A stretch of 64,000 nucleotides of DNA. Source: an uncultured Erwinia sp. (lineage in GTDB: Bacteria > Pseudomonadota > Gammaproteobacteria > Enterobacterales > Enterobacteriaceae). Shown piece by piece: positions 55,462 through 64,000 of the stretch; the first letter of the stretch is position 1, and every line of letters begins with the position of its first letter. The stretch spans positions 1-64,000 of the forward strand of contig CAJYIY010000077.1 in assembly GCA_913775305.1 (NCBI GenBank). The letters run 5' to 3'. Both the position numbers and the translations under genes were made by a program. The notes under the pieces are model-generated. The model saw nothing but the letters and a program-made list of their open reading frames with translations, was not told the origin of the DNA and ran no database searches.

Positions 55462-58400
55462 TTATTCCAGCCACAGCAGCGCATCGCCCGGACTGACCGG
55501 ACGGCCTGACTGACAGCCAATTCGTTTTACCCGACCAGCCTGCGGGGCATTAATCGCCAGCTCCATTTTCATGGCTTCAACCACAATCAGCGGTTGCCCG
55601 GCCTCCACCATGTCACCCTCCTGCACCAGAATCTTCCAGATGTTGCCGTTCATATCGGCGCTGACCTGCAGGGCGCTGTTGTCCTCTTCCGGCGGCTGTG
55701 AGGCCCCGCTGCCGTTGAGTGGGGCGTTTTCTTCTTCCTGTGCCCACAGCGCCACTTCGGCATCAAACGCGCTGGCCTGACGACGGCGGAAGGCGGCGAT
55801 AGCTTCGGCGTTATCGGTAAGAAACTGCGTATGTTCCGCAAAATCGAACTCGCTGTGTTCAATGCGCACGCTGGCGCGGCCTTCACGGAAATCATCACGC
55901 AGCCGTTCGAGTTCGGCTTCGCTGACCGGATAGAAGCGCACCTGATCGAAGAAATGCAGAAGCCAGGGCTCGTTTGCGGCAAACTGTGGGTTTTTCAGGA
56001 ATTTATTCCAGATAGGCAGCGTGCGGCCCACCAGCTGATAGCCCCCCGGGGAGTCCATGCCGTAGATACACATGTACATGCCGCCGATACCGACGGTGCC
56101 TTCGGCGGTAAACGTTCGCGCCGGATTGTATTTGGAACTCAGCAGGCGGTGGCGCGGATCAACCGGCACCGCGCAGGGCGCACCGAGGTAAACGTCGCCG
56201 AGGCCGAGGATCAGGTAGCTGGCGTCAAAAATCGTGTTTTTCACCTCTTCGCGGCTGCTGAGGCCGTTAATTCGCTGGATAAAGTCGACGTTGTTGGGCA
56301 GCCACGGCGCGCTGGCGCGAACGGTTTGCTGGTAGCGTTCCACCGCGAGTAACGTTGCGCTGTCTTCAAAGGCCATCGGCAGGTGCACGATGCGTGACGG
56401 CACCTTCATCCTGCTGACGTCGCCGAGGTTTTTCTCCAGCTCCTGTAGCAGCAGCATCAGCTGTTTCTGACTGAGAATGCGGCTGTCGTAGCGAATTTGC
56501 AGCGAGCGCACGCCGGGCGACAGCTCTTCTACGCCGGGCTGACCGTATTCGCGCAGCGCCGTCATCAGCAGATGGATACGCATCCGCAGCGCCAGATCCA
56601 GCACGTTATCGCCGTATTCCAGCAGAATGTAGTTGTCGCCTGCCTGGCGCCAGACCACTGCTGGCGTGGTCGCCGTGGCTTTCAGCGAGGCGAGAATGGT
56701 TGCGGAGCCGTGCGCGGTTTCAGCCAGCGAGGGCACCTCAAAGGTCGGCCGGTGCAGCGCGTTCAGATTTTCCACGCTGCGGGCCTGGGCCTGCTCCAGC
56801 GCCAGGGCTTCTTCTGCGCTGATCGGATGAAAGCGCAGACGATCGCCCGGTTTCACCTGGCCGACTTTCCACAGTTCGGCTTTGGCGATGGTCACCGGAC
56901 AGACGAAGCCGCCAAGGCTCGGGCCATCGCGGGTGAGGATCACCGGGAAGTCGCCGGTAAAGTTGATTGCGCCGATGGCGTATTCGCAGTCGTGAACGTT
57001 GGAGGGATGCAGCCCGGCTTCACCGCCGTTGGCCCGTGCCCAGCCGGGTTTAGGTCCCACCAGGCGCACGCCAAGGCGGTTAGAGTTGTAGTGAACCTGC
57101 CATTCGCTGGCAAAAAATTCATCGATGGACTGCTGGGTAAAGAAATCGGGCGCACCGTGCGGTCCGTAAAGCACGCCGATGCGCCACTCATCGCCGTAGA
57201 CCGGCTGCGCAGCCAGCGGCAGCGACCTGGGCTCGCTGACCGGGGCTGGCGTGGTGCAGGCTTCAAGCTCGGGCTGTGAAATGGCCAGCATATCGGCAAC
57301 GCGCAGGGTTCGCCCGGCATGGCCACCAAACTGGCCGAGAGCAAAGGTTGAACGGCTGCCGAGGTATTCCGGCACGTCAAAACCGTTACGCACCGCCAGA
57401 TAGGTCCGGCAGCCCTGCTGCGCACGACCCAGCGTCAGCGTCTGTCCCGCTTTGACCGCCAGCGGCTGCCACCAGGCGGCCTGCTCATCGTCCAGCATTG
57501 CGGGGCAGGGGGCACCGGTCAGGGCGATCAGCGCATCGCTGTGGAAACGCAATGTGGGTCCCTGTAGCGTGAACTCCAGCGCGGCGGCCTCTTCCGCGTT
57601 GCCGACGATGCGGTTTGCCAGGCGGAAGGCGTAATCGTCCATCGGACCTGACGGCGGCACGCCGATATCCCAGTAGCCGAGTCGGCCCGGATAGTCCTGA
57701 ATACTGCTCCAGGTGCCTGGCTGCAGCACTTCTATCACCGGAGACGCGGCGCTGAAGCCGTCGAGCATACGCGTCCACACCTGGCCGCTGTGGAAAGCTT
57801 CCGTCGCGACGATCTGGCGCAGATAGTCGAGGTTGGTAGCAATGCCGTGCAGCCGGGTCTGGCCGAGCGCCGTCTGCATTTTCTTCAGCGCCGCCTCGCG
57901 GTTTTCTGCATGGACGATCAGCTTGGCGATCATCGGATCGTAAAAGGCAGTGACGTCGGTGCCGGTGGTAATCCAGCTGTCCACGCGCACATCGTCCGGG
58001 AAGCTGACTTCGGTCAGTACGCCGGGACTGGGCTGGAAGTTCTTCAGCGGATCTTCCGCATAAATACGGACTTCAATGGAGGCACCCTGCGGAGCCTGCG
58101 CCATCCGCGCCCAGTCTGGCTCTTCGCCCGCTGCAACCTGCAGCATACACTCCACCAGATCAAGACCCGTGACGCATTCGGTAACCGGGTGTTCCACCTG
58201 CAGACGGGTATTGACCTCAAGGAAATAAAATTCGTCGCGGGCAGCATCGTAGATATATTCCACAGTTCCGGCGCTGCGGTAGTTGACCAGTTCGCCGAGT
58301 TTCACCGCGGACTCCAGCAGCGCATTGCGCGTGGCGGTGGGCAGGTTTGGGGCCGGGGTTTCTTCCACCACTTTCTGATTGCGGCGCTGAAGTGAGCAGT

Positions 58401-59079
58401 CACGCTCGCCGAGAGCGATCACCCTGCCCTGACCATCACCGAAGATCTGCACTTCAACGTGGCGGGCCCGATCGATACAGCGTTCCAGGAACACGCCGGT
58501 ATCGCTGAAGAACTGCTCACCGAGACGGCGAACGCTGTCCCAGGCGCTGCGCAGTGCAGCACCATTGGCACAGCGGGTCAGGCCGATACCGCCTCCGCCT
58601 GCGGTACTTTTCAGCATAATCGGGTAGCCTATCCGTTCTGCGGCGGCCAGCGCTTCATCCAGCGAGGCGAGCAGCGGAGTGCCGGGCGTCATCGGTACGC
58701 CTGCGGCAGCGGCCAGCTCACGCGCCCGGTGCTTCAGGCCAAATTCACCAATCTGCCGGGCAGTTGGGCCAATAAAGACTATTCCCGCCTCTTCACAGGC
58801 CGCGGCAAACGGCAGGCTTTCTGACAGAAAACCGTAGCCTGGCCAGATGGCCTGGGCACCGCTTTCCTGTGCTGCACCGAGAATTTTGTCAATTTTCAGG
58901 TAGCTGTCGCTGGCCTTCTCGCCGCCAAGCGCAATGGCGATATCGGCATCTTTAACATGCTGAGAATTTTTATCCGCGTCGGAGTAAACCGCCACGCTGG
59001 TGATGCCCAGTCGCTTCAGGGTACGGATGGCGCGGCAGGCAATTTCGCCACGGTTGGCGATCAGTACGGTATTAAACAT
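55462..59079 (-). CDS. uca: biotin-dependent urea carboxylase
   Basis: 1205 residues: biotin carboxylase domain (1 to about 450, beginning MFNTVLIANRGEIACRAIRTL, with STAGGGGIG ATP-loop), urea carboxyltransferase formed by AHS2 (about 465-770) and AHS1 (about 790-1000) parts, and a C-terminal biotinyl domain with VEAMKMELAI (biotinyl-Lys about 1169). ATP plus bicarbonate carboxylate urea to allophanate. Related enzymes prefer guanidine, but the guanidine deiminase partner genes are absent and the operon encodes Urt, so urea is the likely substrate (inference). Overlaps atzF by 8 bases. Confidence 0.94.
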   Translation of the reverse strand: MFNTVLIANRGEIACRAIRTLKRLGITSVAVYSDADKNSQHVKDADIAIALGGEKASDSYLKIDKILGAAQESGAQAIWPGYGFLSESLPFAAACEEAGIVFIGPTARQIGEFGLKHRARELAAAAGVPMTPGTPLLASLDEALAAAERIGYPIMLKSTAGGGGIGLTRCANGAALRSAWDSVRRLGEQFFSDTGVFLERCIDRARHVEVQIFGDGQGRVIALGERDCSLQRRNQKVVEETPAPNLPTATRNALLESAVKLGELVNYRSAGTVEYIYDAARDEFYFLEVNTRLQVEHPVTECVTGLDLVECMLQVAAGEEPDWARMAQAPQGASIEVRIYAEDPLKNFQPSPGVLTEVSFPDDVRVDSWITTGTDVTAFYDPMIAKLIVHAENREAALKKMQTALGQTRLHGIATNLDYLRQIVATEAFHSGQVWTRMLDGFSAASPVIEVLQPGTWSSIQDYPGRLGYWDIGVPPSGPMDDYAFRLANRIVGNAEEAAALEFTLQGPTLRFHSDALIALTGAPCPAMLDDEQAAWWQPLAVKAGQTLTLGRAQQGCRTYLAVRNGFDVPEYLGSRSTFALGQFGGHAGRTLRVADMLAISQPELEACTTPAPVSEPRSLPLAAQPVYGDEWRIGVLYGPHGAPDFFTQQSIDEFFASEWQVHYNSNRLGVRLVGPKPGWARANGGEAGLHPSNVHDCEYAIGAINFTGDFPVILTRDGPSLGGFVCPVTIAKAELWKVGQVKPGDRLRFHPISAEEALALEQAQARSVENLNALHRPTFEVPSLAETAHGSATILASLKATATTPAVVWRQAGDNYILLEYGDNVLDLALRMRIHLLMTALREYGQPGVEELSPGVRSLQIRYDSRILSQKQLMLLLQELEKNLGDVSRMKVPSRIVHLPMAFEDSATLLAVERYQQTVRASAPWLPNNVDFIQRINGLSSREEVKNTIFDASYLILGLGDVYLGAPCAVPVDPRHRLLSSKYNPARTFTAEGTVGIGGMYMCIYGMDSPGGYQLVGRTLPIWNKFLKNPQFAANEPWLLHFFDQVRFYPVSEAELERLRDDFREGRASVRIEHSEFDFAEHTQFLTDNAEAIAAFRRRQASAFDAEVALWAQEEENAPLNGSGASQPPEEDNSALQVSADMNGNIWKILVQEGDMVEAGQPLIVVEAMKMELAINAPQAGRVKRIGCQSGRPVSPGDALLWLE

Positions 59080-60874
59080 GTGACGTCTCCTGACGGGCCA
59101 GCCAGTTGCGCCAGCCACCCATTGCGGTGATTTCAGTTGCCTCGGTCAGTGCCGCGGGTTCGCAGATAAAGCCTTTCACCGTACGGCCATCGGCCAGCTC
59201 AAGCGTTCCGATCCCCAGTGGTGCCGGGATTTCCGCGACAAACTCGCCAAAGCGGGCCAGCGGAATGTCCCAGAGTTCGACGGTAATGGCCGCGCCCGAG
59301 CTGTCTTTGACCAGTCCGGGCTTCGCGGGAGTGGTGTTGGCCAGCGCAAACAGCCGGTAGCAGTTGGCGGTGGTGGTTTCTTCCACCCACACCGCATTGC
59401 GGCGGGTCAGCTGATGGTTCAGCGGCATACCGGTCAGGTGTGCGCCCACTACCGCCAGACGAACGTGCAGTGAAGACGCAGGAAGCGATGAGGTGACGGC
59501 AGGCAGCGGCAGGCCGGTCGCTCCCAGGCTGAGCGCCTGCTGCTGTTGCCAGCGGCAGCCAAAGTCTGCCAGCGCGCGGTCGTACCATGCCGGAGCGATA
59601 ACCGTAATCCCGGCAGGCAGCCCGTCAGCGCGGAACGGACCGGGTAGTGCCAGCGCGGAGAGGTCGGCAAGGTTGGTAAAGTTGGTGTAAATGCCGAACT
59701 GTGAGTTGAAGCGCACCGGCTCCTGCTTGATCTCGTCAAGGGTGTGAATGGTCGGCGAAGTCGGTACCACCAGCGCGTCAAACTGGCTCAGCGTTTGCTG
59801 GATCAGGCGAGTCAGATCGGCACGCAGGTATTCGGCTTTAAACGCCTCCACGGCGCTGTAGTGATGGCCGCTGTTAACGATGCCGTAGACTACCGGGTCC
59901 ATCTCATCCGGGCGGTTGAGCATTTCGCCGACGGCAACGGTGCGTTCTGCCACCCACGGACCGTAATAAAGCTGCTCTGCCAGCTGGTGGAAGGGGGTGA
60001 AATCAATGGAATGCAGCGTTGCCCCCCCGGCGGTCAGCGCTGCCAGTGCCGCTTCCCACGCGGCAGCAGCCTGGTCATCGCCGTAAAATTCCGGGACAGC
60101 CGGAACCGCCAGGCGCGGCGTCGCGGAGAACGCGGCAGGTGCCAGGCCCGGATCGATTCGCGAATAGGCATCCTGGCTGTCGTAGCCCCCGGCGCAGCTG
60201 GCGACCAGGAAGGCATCTTCAACCGTCAGGGCGAAAACAGAAAGGGTGTCGTTCAGGCGGCAGGCGGGCAGCATGCCGGTAGCAGACAGCCAGCCTTTGG
60301 TCGGCTTCAGGCCAACGATATTGTTAAATCCGGCGGGAACGCGGCCGGAACCGGCGGTGTCGGTCCCGAGGGCAAAACCCACCAGACCACGAGCGGTCAC
60401 TGACGCGGAGCCGGAACTGGAACCGCCGCTGACGTAGGCCGGATTAAAGGTGTTGCATACCGCACCGAACGGCGAGCGCGTGCCGACCAGGCCCGTGGCA
60501 AACTGATCGAGGTTAGTTTTGCCAATCACAATCGCACCGGCCGCTTTCAGTCTGGCTACCGCTGTGGCATCGGCCTCGGCCTGACGGGTGAAGGCCGGGC
60601 AGGCGGCGCTGGTTGGCCAGCCCGCGACGTCAATATTGTCTTTAACCGCGAAGGGAACGCCAAACAGCGGCAGTGACGTCGGATTCTGCTGCCAGATCGC
60701 CAGCAGTGGTTCAATCTGCGCCCGCAGCTGCGCGGGGGTGGCGAGGTACAGCCAGGCGTTATCGGCGGTGGAAAGCCCGGAGAGCAGTGATTCCAGCGTG
60801 GAGAGCACCGACTCCGGATGAAGCTGATAGTGACGCTGCCAGTCCTGTAACGTAAATCCTGTGGTTAAAGCCAT
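59072..60874 (-). CDS. atzF: allophanate hydrolase
   Basis: 600 residues: amidase-signature domain with Lys in VKDNID (about 77), SGGSSSGSA (about 147-155) and TDTAGSGRVPAG (catalytic Ser-cisSer-Lys), followed by the C-terminal allophanate hydrolase domain (about 480-600) that performs the second decarboxylation/hydrolysis step. It converts allophanate to two ammonia and two CO2. First gene of the operon, whose stop overlaps the uca ATG. Start at 60874 (MALTTGFTLQDWQ) matches the family; 11 upstream in-frame codons do not. Confidence 0.93.
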   Translation of the reverse strand: MALTTGFTLQDWQRHYQLHPESVLSTLESLLSGLSTADNAWLYLATPAQLRAQIEPLLAIWQQNPTSLPLFGVPFAVKDNIDVAGWPTSAACPAFTRQAEADATAVARLKAAGAIVIGKTNLDQFATGLVGTRSPFGAVCNTFNPAYVSGGSSSGSASVTARGLVGFALGTDTAGSGRVPAGFNNIVGLKPTKGWLSATGMLPACRLNDTLSVFALTVEDAFLVASCAGGYDSQDAYSRIDPGLAPAAFSATPRLAVPAVPEFYGDDQAAAAWEAALAALTAGGATLHSIDFTPFHQLAEQLYYGPWVAERTVAVGEMLNRPDEMDPVVYGIVNSGHHYSAVEAFKAEYLRADLTRLIQQTLSQFDALVVPTSPTIHTLDEIKQEPVRFNSQFGIYTNFTNLADLSALALPGPFRADGLPAGITVIAPAWYDRALADFGCRWQQQQALSLGATGLPLPAVTSSLPASSLHVRLAVVGAHLTGMPLNHQLTRRNAVWVEETTTANCYRLFALANTTPAKPGLVKDSSGAAITVELWDIPLARFGEFVAEIPAPLGIGTLELADGRTVKGFICEPAALTEATEITAMGGWRNWLARQETSHV

Positions 60875-60888
60875 GTGTTGAATTCCGT

Positions 60889-60900
60889 ATGGTATACAAG
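60889..60900 (-). promoter_or_regulatory. candidate operator for the GntR regulator
   Basis: A GTATAC-centred imperfect palindrome (ATGGTATACAAG), 15-26 bases upstream of the atzF ATG, similar to the TNGTATACNA type bound by GntR/FCD regulators. It would fall at about +4 to +15 of a transcript from the adjacent sigma-54 promoter, an ideal repressor position. Confidence 0.5.
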
Positions 60901-60914
60901 ATGGCATTCAACAA

Positions 60915-60930
60915 AGCAAAGGGTGTGCCA
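60915..60930 (-). promoter_or_regulatory. sigma-54 promoter of the urea operon
   Basis: On the minus strand TGGCACACCCTTTGCT matches the -24/-12 consensus TGGCAC-N5-TTGCW, with GG and GC exactly 10 bases apart. Transcription would start near 60904 and give a ~30-base leader for atzF. This implies nitrogen-limitation control through NtrC or a similar activator. The same span also forms part of an ATGGCA/TGCCAT inverted repeat. Confidence 0.7.
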
Positions 60931-61049
60931 TGTTGTTAAATTGCTAAATTACTTGATTTTTTATAATTCTGGCGCTTTGGCGTGCTCAATGAGTGCGCAG
61001 TGAATGATCCAAAATGAGGCGTTCAGAGGATTTGAATAAATATTTGCCC

Positions 61050-61071
61050 GCCACGTGGCACAACCGGTTGT
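61050..61071. repeat. two adjacent palindromes upstream of the urea operon and slt
   Basis: GCCACGTGGC (61050-61059) and ACAACCGGTTGT (61060-61071) are each perfect palindromes, about 120-150 bases upstream of the sigma-54 element, a typical enhancer distance. Neither is a clean NtrC site (GCAC-N7-GTGC), so the bound protein is unknown. They are also 66-87 bases upstream of slt. Confidence 0.35.
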
Positions 61072-61136
61072 ACCTGGTTAGCATGAAGAGGGTAATTTCG
61101 GGTGTTCAGGATTAACAAAGCAACGTGGGGAAGGTC

Positions 61137-63059
61137 ATGGCGGACAAGTGGCAGTTGTGGACAGTCGCATCCTGTTTGGTGCTGGCGGCAGGGAGTGTAC
61201 AGGCGGATTCGCTGGATGCGCAGCGTACCCGCTACCTGCAGATTAAGCAGGCCTGGGATAGCAAACAGATGGATACCGTGGCGCAACTGATGCCCACTCT
61301 TCAGGATTATCCGCTCTATCCCTATCTGGAATATCGCCAGCTGGCGCAGGATTTGGGCCAGGAAACCGGGCTGGCGATTAACGCCTTTATTCAGCGCTAT
61401 CCCACGTTGCCGCCGGTACGTTCGCTGCCCGCCCGCTTCGTTAACGAGCTGGCGCGCCGCGAAGACTGGCGCGGGCTACTGGTGTTCAGCCCTCAGGCTC
61501 CGAAGCCCGTTGCGGCACGCTGCAACTGGTACTACGCCAAGTGGGCGACCGGCGAGCAGCAGGTCGCCTGGCAGGGAGCAAAAGAGATCTGGCTGACCGG
61601 CTCTTCACTGCCGACAACCTGCGACAAATTGTTCAGCGTCTGGCAGCAGGCCGGAGAGCAAAATCCCATCACCACGCTGGAGCGCATTCGTCTGGCGATG
61701 AAAGCGGGCAACGGCAGTCTGGTCAACTACCTGGCGAAGCAGCTGCCTGATGACTATCAGACTATCGCCAGCGCGGTGATGAATCTGCAAAACGATCCGA
61801 TGACGGTCCAGACTTTTGCGGCGAGCGTGGGGCCGACAGATTTTACTCGCCAGGCAACGGCGATCGCTTTTGCCAGCGTGGCGCGCAGCGATGCGGAACT
61901 GGCACGACAGATGATCCCTTCGCTGGCGGTGCAGCAGAAGCTGGACGAGCAGCAGGTTCAGGCGCTGAAAGAGGCGGTGGCCTGGCGGCTGATGGGCAAC
62001 GATATTACCAGCGAGCAGGGCCGCTGGCGCGATGATGTGGTGATGCGCAGCGATTCGACCTCGCTGATTGAGCGTCGGGTGCGGATGTCGCTGGGTAATA
62101 ACGATCGTCGAGGCTTAAACACCTGGATTGCCCGGCTGCCGCTGGAAGCCAAGGAGAAAGATGAGTGGCAGTACTGGCAGGCCGACCTGCTGCTGGAGCG
62201 CGGACGCAATGACGAAGCTGAAGAGATCCTGCGAAAGCTGATGCAGGAACGCGGCTTCTATCCGATGGTGGCAGCACAGCGTCTCGGCGTCGATTATCCC
62301 TTAAAGGTTGATAAGGCCCCGGCGATTGACGGCGCGCTGACTACCGGGCCGGAAATTGCCCGGGTGCGCGAGCTGATGTACTGGGGAATGGATAATCTGG
62401 CGCGCAGCGAATGGAGTTACCTGATCGCCAGCCGCACCACGGGTCAGCAGCAGATGCTGGCCAGCTATGCGCTGAAGCAGGGGTGGTGGGATCTCAGTGT
62501 GCAGGCGACCATCGCGGGCAAGCTGTGGAACAGCCTCCAGGAGCGATTCCCGCTGGCCTGGCAGAGCCAGTTTGAGCGTAATATCAGCGGGAAAAGCATT
62601 CCGCAAAGCTATGCGATGGCCATTGCACGCCAGGAGAGTGCCTGGAATCCAAAAGCCCGCTCACCGGTTGGCGCTGCCGGACTGATGCAGGTGATGCCCG
62701 CAACCGCACAGCATACGGTGACCAAATTCGGCATCAGCGGATACAGTAACAGCAGCCAACTGCTGGATCCGGAAATGAATATTCAGATCGGTACGCAGTA
62801 TCTGGAATCGGTCTATCAGCAGTTTGGTCAGAACCGCATCTTTGCTTCCGCAGCCTACAACGCCGGGCCGGGCCGGGTAAGAACCTGGCAGGGCAACAGC
62901 GCCGGGCGTCTGGATCCGGTGGCCTTTATTGAAACCATTCCCTTTTCAGAAACGCGGGGCTATGTGAAAAACGTGCTGGCCTACGATGCCTACTACCGTT
63001 ATTTCCTTAATAAACCTGACAAGCTGTTTGCTGACAGCGAGTGGCAGCAGCGTTATTAA
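61137..63059 (+). CDS. slt: soluble lytic murein transglycosylase Slt
   Basis: 640 residues (E. coli Slt70 645 with signal). Signal peptide (MADKWQLWTVASCLVL...VQA, cleavage about residue 23), a ring-shaped superhelical U/L domain (about 25-470), and a C-terminal lysozyme-like domain with catalytic Glu about residue 499 (IARQESAWNPKARSPVGAAG; also LMQVMPATA). It cleaves peptidoglycan to 1,6-anhydro-muropeptides in the periplasm. ATG 61137 is preceded by GGGGAAGG. Divergent from the urea operon, which in this organism separates it from ettA. Confidence 0.95.
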   Translation: MADKWQLWTVASCLVLAAGSVQADSLDAQRTRYLQIKQAWDSKQMDTVAQLMPTLQDYPLYPYLEYRQLAQDLGQETGLAINAFIQRYPTLPPVRSLPARFVNELARREDWRGLLVFSPQAPKPVAARCNWYYAKWATGEQQVAWQGAKEIWLTGSSLPTTCDKLFSVWQQAGEQNPITTLERIRLAMKAGNGSLVNYLAKQLPDDYQTIASAVMNLQNDPMTVQTFAASVGPTDFTRQATAIAFASVARSDAELARQMIPSLAVQQKLDEQQVQALKEAVAWRLMGNDITSEQGRWRDDVVMRSDSTSLIERRVRMSLGNNDRRGLNTWIARLPLEAKEKDEWQYWQADLLLERGRNDEAEEILRKLMQERGFYPMVAAQRLGVDYPLKVDKAPAIDGALTTGPEIARVRELMYWGMDNLARSEWSYLIASRTTGQQQMLASYALKQGWWDLSVQATIAGKLWNSLQERFPLAWQSQFERNISGKSIPQSYAMAIARQESAWNPKARSPVGAAGLMQVMPATAQHTVTKFGISGYSNSSQLLDPEMNIQIGTQYLESVYQQFGQNRIFASAAYNAGPGRVRTWQGNSAGRLDPVAFIETIPFSETRGYVKNVLAYDAYYRYFLNKPDKLFADSEWQQRY

Positions 63060-63129
63060 CGCATCAGACAGGCCACAGCGGTGAATACCGTTGCGGCTTC
63101 AAGTCTGGCGATGATGATGCTACACTCCT

Positions 63130-63147
63130 GTACTAGTTAAATAGTAT
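63130..63147 (+). promoter_or_regulatory. TrpR operator of trpR (autoregulation)
   Basis: GTACTAGTTAAATAGTAT is a near-palindrome very close to the trp operator core ACTAGTTAACTAGT, 12 bases before the trpR start codon; binding here would repress trpR itself, as in E. coli. Confidence 0.8.
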
Positions 63148-63158
63148 GGTAATCCATC

Positions 63159-63491
63159 ATGACCGATGATCCTTCTGTGCCGGTATCCGTTGATCCTCCA
63201 AATGAAGAGTGGCTGCGCTTTGTTGCGCTGCTGCAGCGCGCCTTTCAGAGTGAGTTGCACCTGCCGCTACTCCAGCTGATGCTGACTCCGGATGAGCGTG
63301 AAGCGCTGGGAACCCGGCTGCGAATTGTGGAAGAGCTGATGCGTGGTGAGATGAGCCAGCGTGAGCTGAAGAACGAACTGGGGGCAGGGATCGCCACCAT
63401 AACGCGAGGGTCGAACAGCCTGAAGAGCGCGCCGCCGGCCCTGAAAGCCTGGCTGGAAGCGCAGCTGCTTAACGGCAGCGATCGGGTTTAA
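63159..63491 (+). CDS. trpR: Trp operon repressor
   Basis: 110 residues (E. coli 108). All-helical dimer with the helix-turn-helix [20 protein letters not shown] (about 66-85) and the tryptophan-binding [12 protein letters not shown] region. With bound L-tryptophan it represses trp, aroH, mtr and its own gene. Downstream of slt as in E. coli; its 3' end overlaps the convergent yjjX by 4 bases. Confidence 0.96.
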   Translation: MTDDPSVPVSVDPPNEEWLRFVALLQRAFQSELHLPLLQLMLTPDEREALGTRLRIVEELMRGEMSQRELKNELGAGIATITRGSNSLKSAPPALKAWLEAQLLNGSDRV

Positions 63492-64000
63492 ACCGGCTGG
63501 CTGTAGACGTCGTTATGGAACGGGCAGAGGGCCAGGATCAGCGCCTGATGGTAGACGCTGGTGCGGGAGAGATGCCCGGCGGTGAAGGCTCCAATAGCGC
63601 CGCCTTTCTGTTTGATATTATCAATGCCGGTCAGGCGCGCCATCTCTTCGCCCAGTTCGCGCCCTTCATGAATGCCTTTCAGCACGACTGGCGGCAGCGT
63701 AAAGCTGGCTGAGCGGGATTCACCGCGTAGCTTGTGATTCTCAATCACCATCCAGGCGAAGGCGGTGTCTTCTTCGATTCCGGCCTCAATGGCTACCCAG
63801 AAGTCTGCTTCAGGTCGGACCTGTCTGGCATTCATCACCCTCTGGCGTGCGCCAGTTCGCGTTTCTGTGTTTGTCATGGGCTGTGCGGCTACGCCACTGT
63901 CGACCTCAACACCCTCAATGTGGCAGGATCCTTCTCCGAAAATATCGCTGAAGGCCTGGGTAATTGCCTTAATTTTGGCTGGATTGCTGGTAGCAGCGAC
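63488..64000 (-). CDS. yjjX: inosine/xanthosine triphosphatase YjjX (5' end beyond the window)
   Basis: 171 codons are open from the right edge to the stop. The visible protein starts in the conserved segment [20 protein letters not shown] (normally about residues 6-25), so only a few N-terminal residues are missing. Conserved features include [39 protein letters not shown] and a C-terminal [12 protein letters not shown]. coli YjjX hydrolyses ITP/XTP to cleanse the nucleotide pool. An internal ATG at 63877 should not be taken as the start. Convergent with trpR as in E. coli. Confidence 0.93.
   Translation of the reverse strand, partial: VAATSNPAKIKAITQAFSDIFGEGSCHIEGVEVDSGVAAQPMTNTETRTGARQRVMNARQVRPEADFWVAIEAGIEEDTAFAWMVIENHKLRGESRSASFTLPPVVLKGIHEGRELGEEMARLTGIDNIKQKGGAIGAFTAGHLSRTSVYHQALILALCPFHNDVYSQPV

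Noticed and set aside
60875..61136. Possible ykkC/guanidine riboswitch before the urea carboxylase operon
   Set aside because: The ~30-base leader predicted from the sigma-54 promoter is too short for it and the conserved riboswitch segments are not seen in the upstream region.

Overview
The window is a chromosomal segment of an enterobacterium. The backbone order tRNA-Leu x3-rsmC-holD-rimI-yjjG-prfC-osmY-ytjA-yjjU-yjjV-deoCABD-ytjB-serB-radA-nadR-ettA-slt-trpR-yjjX matches the end of the E. coli K-12 map. E. coli genes such as fhuF, yjjW/yjjI, yjjJ and lplA are missing, and several accessory blocks are inserted. The gene mix (urt/urea carboxylase, Tps adhesin, Zn-sparing paralogs) suggests an Erwiniaceae-type plant- or environment-associated member (Pantoea/Erwinia-like). 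That genus-level placement is inference.

Left accessory region (1-17 kb). First comes a zinc-sparing island: a Fur/Zur-family regulator, divergent folE2 and gamma-carbonic anhydrase, then a second threonyl-tRNA synthetase, a second dihydroorotase and a second porphobilinogen synthase. All are paralogs of housekeeping enzymes, most with metal ligands changed. Two near-identical inverted repeats (866-890 and 2747-2771) are the likely operators. After a membrane protein of unknown function comes a visibly GC-rich cluster (8.8-15.4 kb): thermostable-hemolysin-family protein, a broken acyl-CoA-ligase-like gene, a CAS/TauD-type Fe/2-oxoglutarate oxygenase, an AurF-like diiron N-oxygenase, an MFS exporter, an AraC regulator and a DUF2269 membrane protein. 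It looks like a small-molecule biosynthesis and export locus. The block ends at tRNA-Ile(CAU), with a 45-bp duplicate of the tRNA 3' end and a truncated P2/186-type integrase: the scar of integration events.

Centre (17-41 kb). An MFS carboxylate/sialate-type transporter and a membrane diguanylate cyclase precede the conserved backbone. The deo operon has two promoters, each with a DeoR operator, plus CRP/CytR sites, and deoR itself lies at 48-49 kb.

Right accessory region (39.7-60.9 kb). Between nadR and ettA sit an MDR oxidoreductase/LysR pair and a two-partner secretion system (TpsA exoprotein and TpsB transporter). Between ettA and slt sit deoR and a complete urea-nitrogen operon (atzF-uca-gntR-urtABCDE): high-affinity urea import, ATP-dependent carboxylation to allophanate, then hydrolysis to ammonia and CO2. 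A sigma-54-type promoter with a GntR-type operator just downstream lies upstream of atzF. The window closes with slt, an autoregulated trpR, and yjjX cut by the right edge.
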